Below are positions 5,708-5,942 of a stretch of 5,942 bases of DNA, piece by piece. The translations under genes were made by a program, and so were the position numbers. Position 1 is the stretch's first letter. Every line of letters begins with the position of its first letter. The stretch is from Pseudomonas sp. SST3 (GTDB taxonomy: Bacteria > Pseudomonadota > Gammaproteobacteria > Pseudomonadales > Pseudomonadaceae): assembly GCF_003325755.1 (NCBI RefSeq), contig NZ_QORI02000072.1, forward strand, positions 1 through 5,942. Direction: 5' to 3'. The notes under the pieces were generated by a model. That model was not told the origin of the DNA, did not search any database, and saw nothing but the letters and a program-made list of their open reading frames with translations.

Positions 5708-5942
5708 ATGCGATGCGCTTTCCGTCCTGCTGGCCGTGCTGCTGACCGCTTGCGGCCAGCAGCCGGTCGAGAACTTGGCCGACGCCCTGGCCGCCGACCC
5801 CGTGCGGCTCAAGGCGCTACGCGGGCAATGCGCGGCTGATCGGCAAGCCGTAGGCGAGGACGCCTGCCGCGCCGCCGCCGAAGCCTTCCGGCGACGCTTC
5901 TTCGCCGGCCACACCGGGCCGGACGAATACGAATCGCTGACC
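5708..5942 (+). pseudogene. trbK: Entry-exclusion lipoprotein TrbK, frameshifted near its start and 3' partial
   Basis: From 5718 to the window end, a frame encodes LSVLLAVLLTACGQQ, a lipoprotein signal peptide with lipobox LTAC (Cys codon 5751-5753). A hydrophilic mature part follows with two further cysteines (GQCAADR, DACRAAA) and FRRRFFAGHTGPDEYESLT. This is the profile of the TrbK/EexN lipoproteins, which block transfer into cells that already carry the element, and the place after trbJ is right. However, the frame has no usable start. The ATG at 5708, behind a strong ribosome binding site, and the ATG at 5713 are both in other frames. From 5708, one base too many or two too few (CGATGCG could derive from a longer CGCG repeat) breaks a reading such as M-R-(D)-A-L-S-V. 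The only in-frame GTG (5736) would cut the signal peptide. This is either a real inactivating indel or a sequence error. Confidence 0.78.

Larger units (their letters stand above)
1..5942 (+). mobile_element. Conjugative element, mating-pair-formation (trb) region, Tn4371-ICE-like; both ends outside window
   Basis: The whole window is one co-directional block of conjugation genes in the order traG, ribbon-helix-helix gene, trbB, trbC, trbD, trbE, trbJ, trbK. The B-C-D-E-J-K order matches Ti-plasmid trb loci and Tn4371-like ICEs rather than RP4, where trbJ and trbK follow trbI. A CopG-like gene between traG and trbB is, from memory, typical of Tn4371-like elements in beta- and gammaproteobacteria. 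Genes overlap or are separated by at most 12 bases, so a single transcript is inferred. No integrase, att site, oriT, replication gene or cargo is seen, so a plasmid location is equally possible. Confidence 0.7.

Noticed and set aside
4790..5914. 374-codon open frame on the minus strand opposite trbJ and trbK
   Set aside because: It lies antisense to the clear TrbJ protein and the TrbK lipoprotein, and its protein is low-complexity and Arg/Gly/Val-rich without a recognisable domain. High G+C makes long antisense frames common.
1..5942. CRISPR array, tRNA/rRNA genes, insertion sequences, terminators or oriT
   Set aside because: No spaced repeats, tRNA-like folds, transposase frames, hairpin plus T-run or nick-site-like intergenic region was seen. 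Coding sequence covers nearly the entire window.
1..5942. A previously undescribed system
   Set aside because: Every gene falls in a known conjugation family in a familiar order. The only points of note are the two possible indels and the poorly characterised ribbon-helix-helix protein.

Overview
The window is a fragment of a conjugative transfer module. It encodes a P-type (RP4/Ti-like, VirB-type) type IV secretion apparatus in the order traG (3' end) - ribbon-helix-helix gene - trbB - trbC - trbD - trbE - trbJ - trbK (5' part). All genes lie on the + strand and are tightly packed. The high G+C content, the codon use and the protein sequences point to a beta- or gammaproteobacterium (Pseudomonas, Stenotrophomonas, Xanthomonas, Bordetella or Achromobacter type). 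The block most resembles the transfer region of Tn4371-like integrative and conjugative elements. No integrase, attachment site, origin of transfer or replication gene is visible, so ICE versus plasmid cannot be settled from this window.

Layout. Positions 1-294 hold the C-terminal tail of the coupling protein TraG (VirD4 type). Positions 291-779 encode a CopG-like ribbon-helix-helix protein with a long helical C-terminal part. Positions 776-1846 encode TrbB (VirB11-type ATPase). Positions 1843-2256 encode TrbC (VirB2-type pilin precursor), 2225-2494 TrbD (VirB3-type), 2505-4955 TrbE (VirB4-type ATPase) and 4952-5695 TrbJ (VirB5-type). From 5708 to the window end is the lipoprotein TrbK, an entry-exclusion protein, which appears frameshifted at its extreme 5' end. 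Four of seven junctions are 4-base ATGA stop/start overlaps, two are gaps of 10-12 bases, and one (trbC/trbD) is an anomalous 32-base overlap. No promoter or terminator is visible, so the block reads as one stretch of a longer polycistronic operon. trbL, trbF, trbG and trbI are expected downstream.

How the genes work together. TraG delivers the relaxase-DNA complex to the channel. TrbB and TrbE are the cytoplasmic ATPases that power pilus assembly and transfer. TrbC is the pilin subunit. TrbD is a small inner-membrane partner of TrbE. TrbJ is a periplasmic pilus-associated component. TrbK prevents redundant transfer into cells that already carry the element.

The main irregularities are two probable small indels. 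One near 2214-2220 changes the C-terminus of TrbC and destroys the expected ATGA junction with trbD. The other near 5708-5718 separates the start codon and strong ribosome binding site of trbK from the frame encoding the lipoprotein. Either could be a real mutation or a sequencing/assembly error. Otherwise this is a recognisable conjugation locus, and I see no new system in it.
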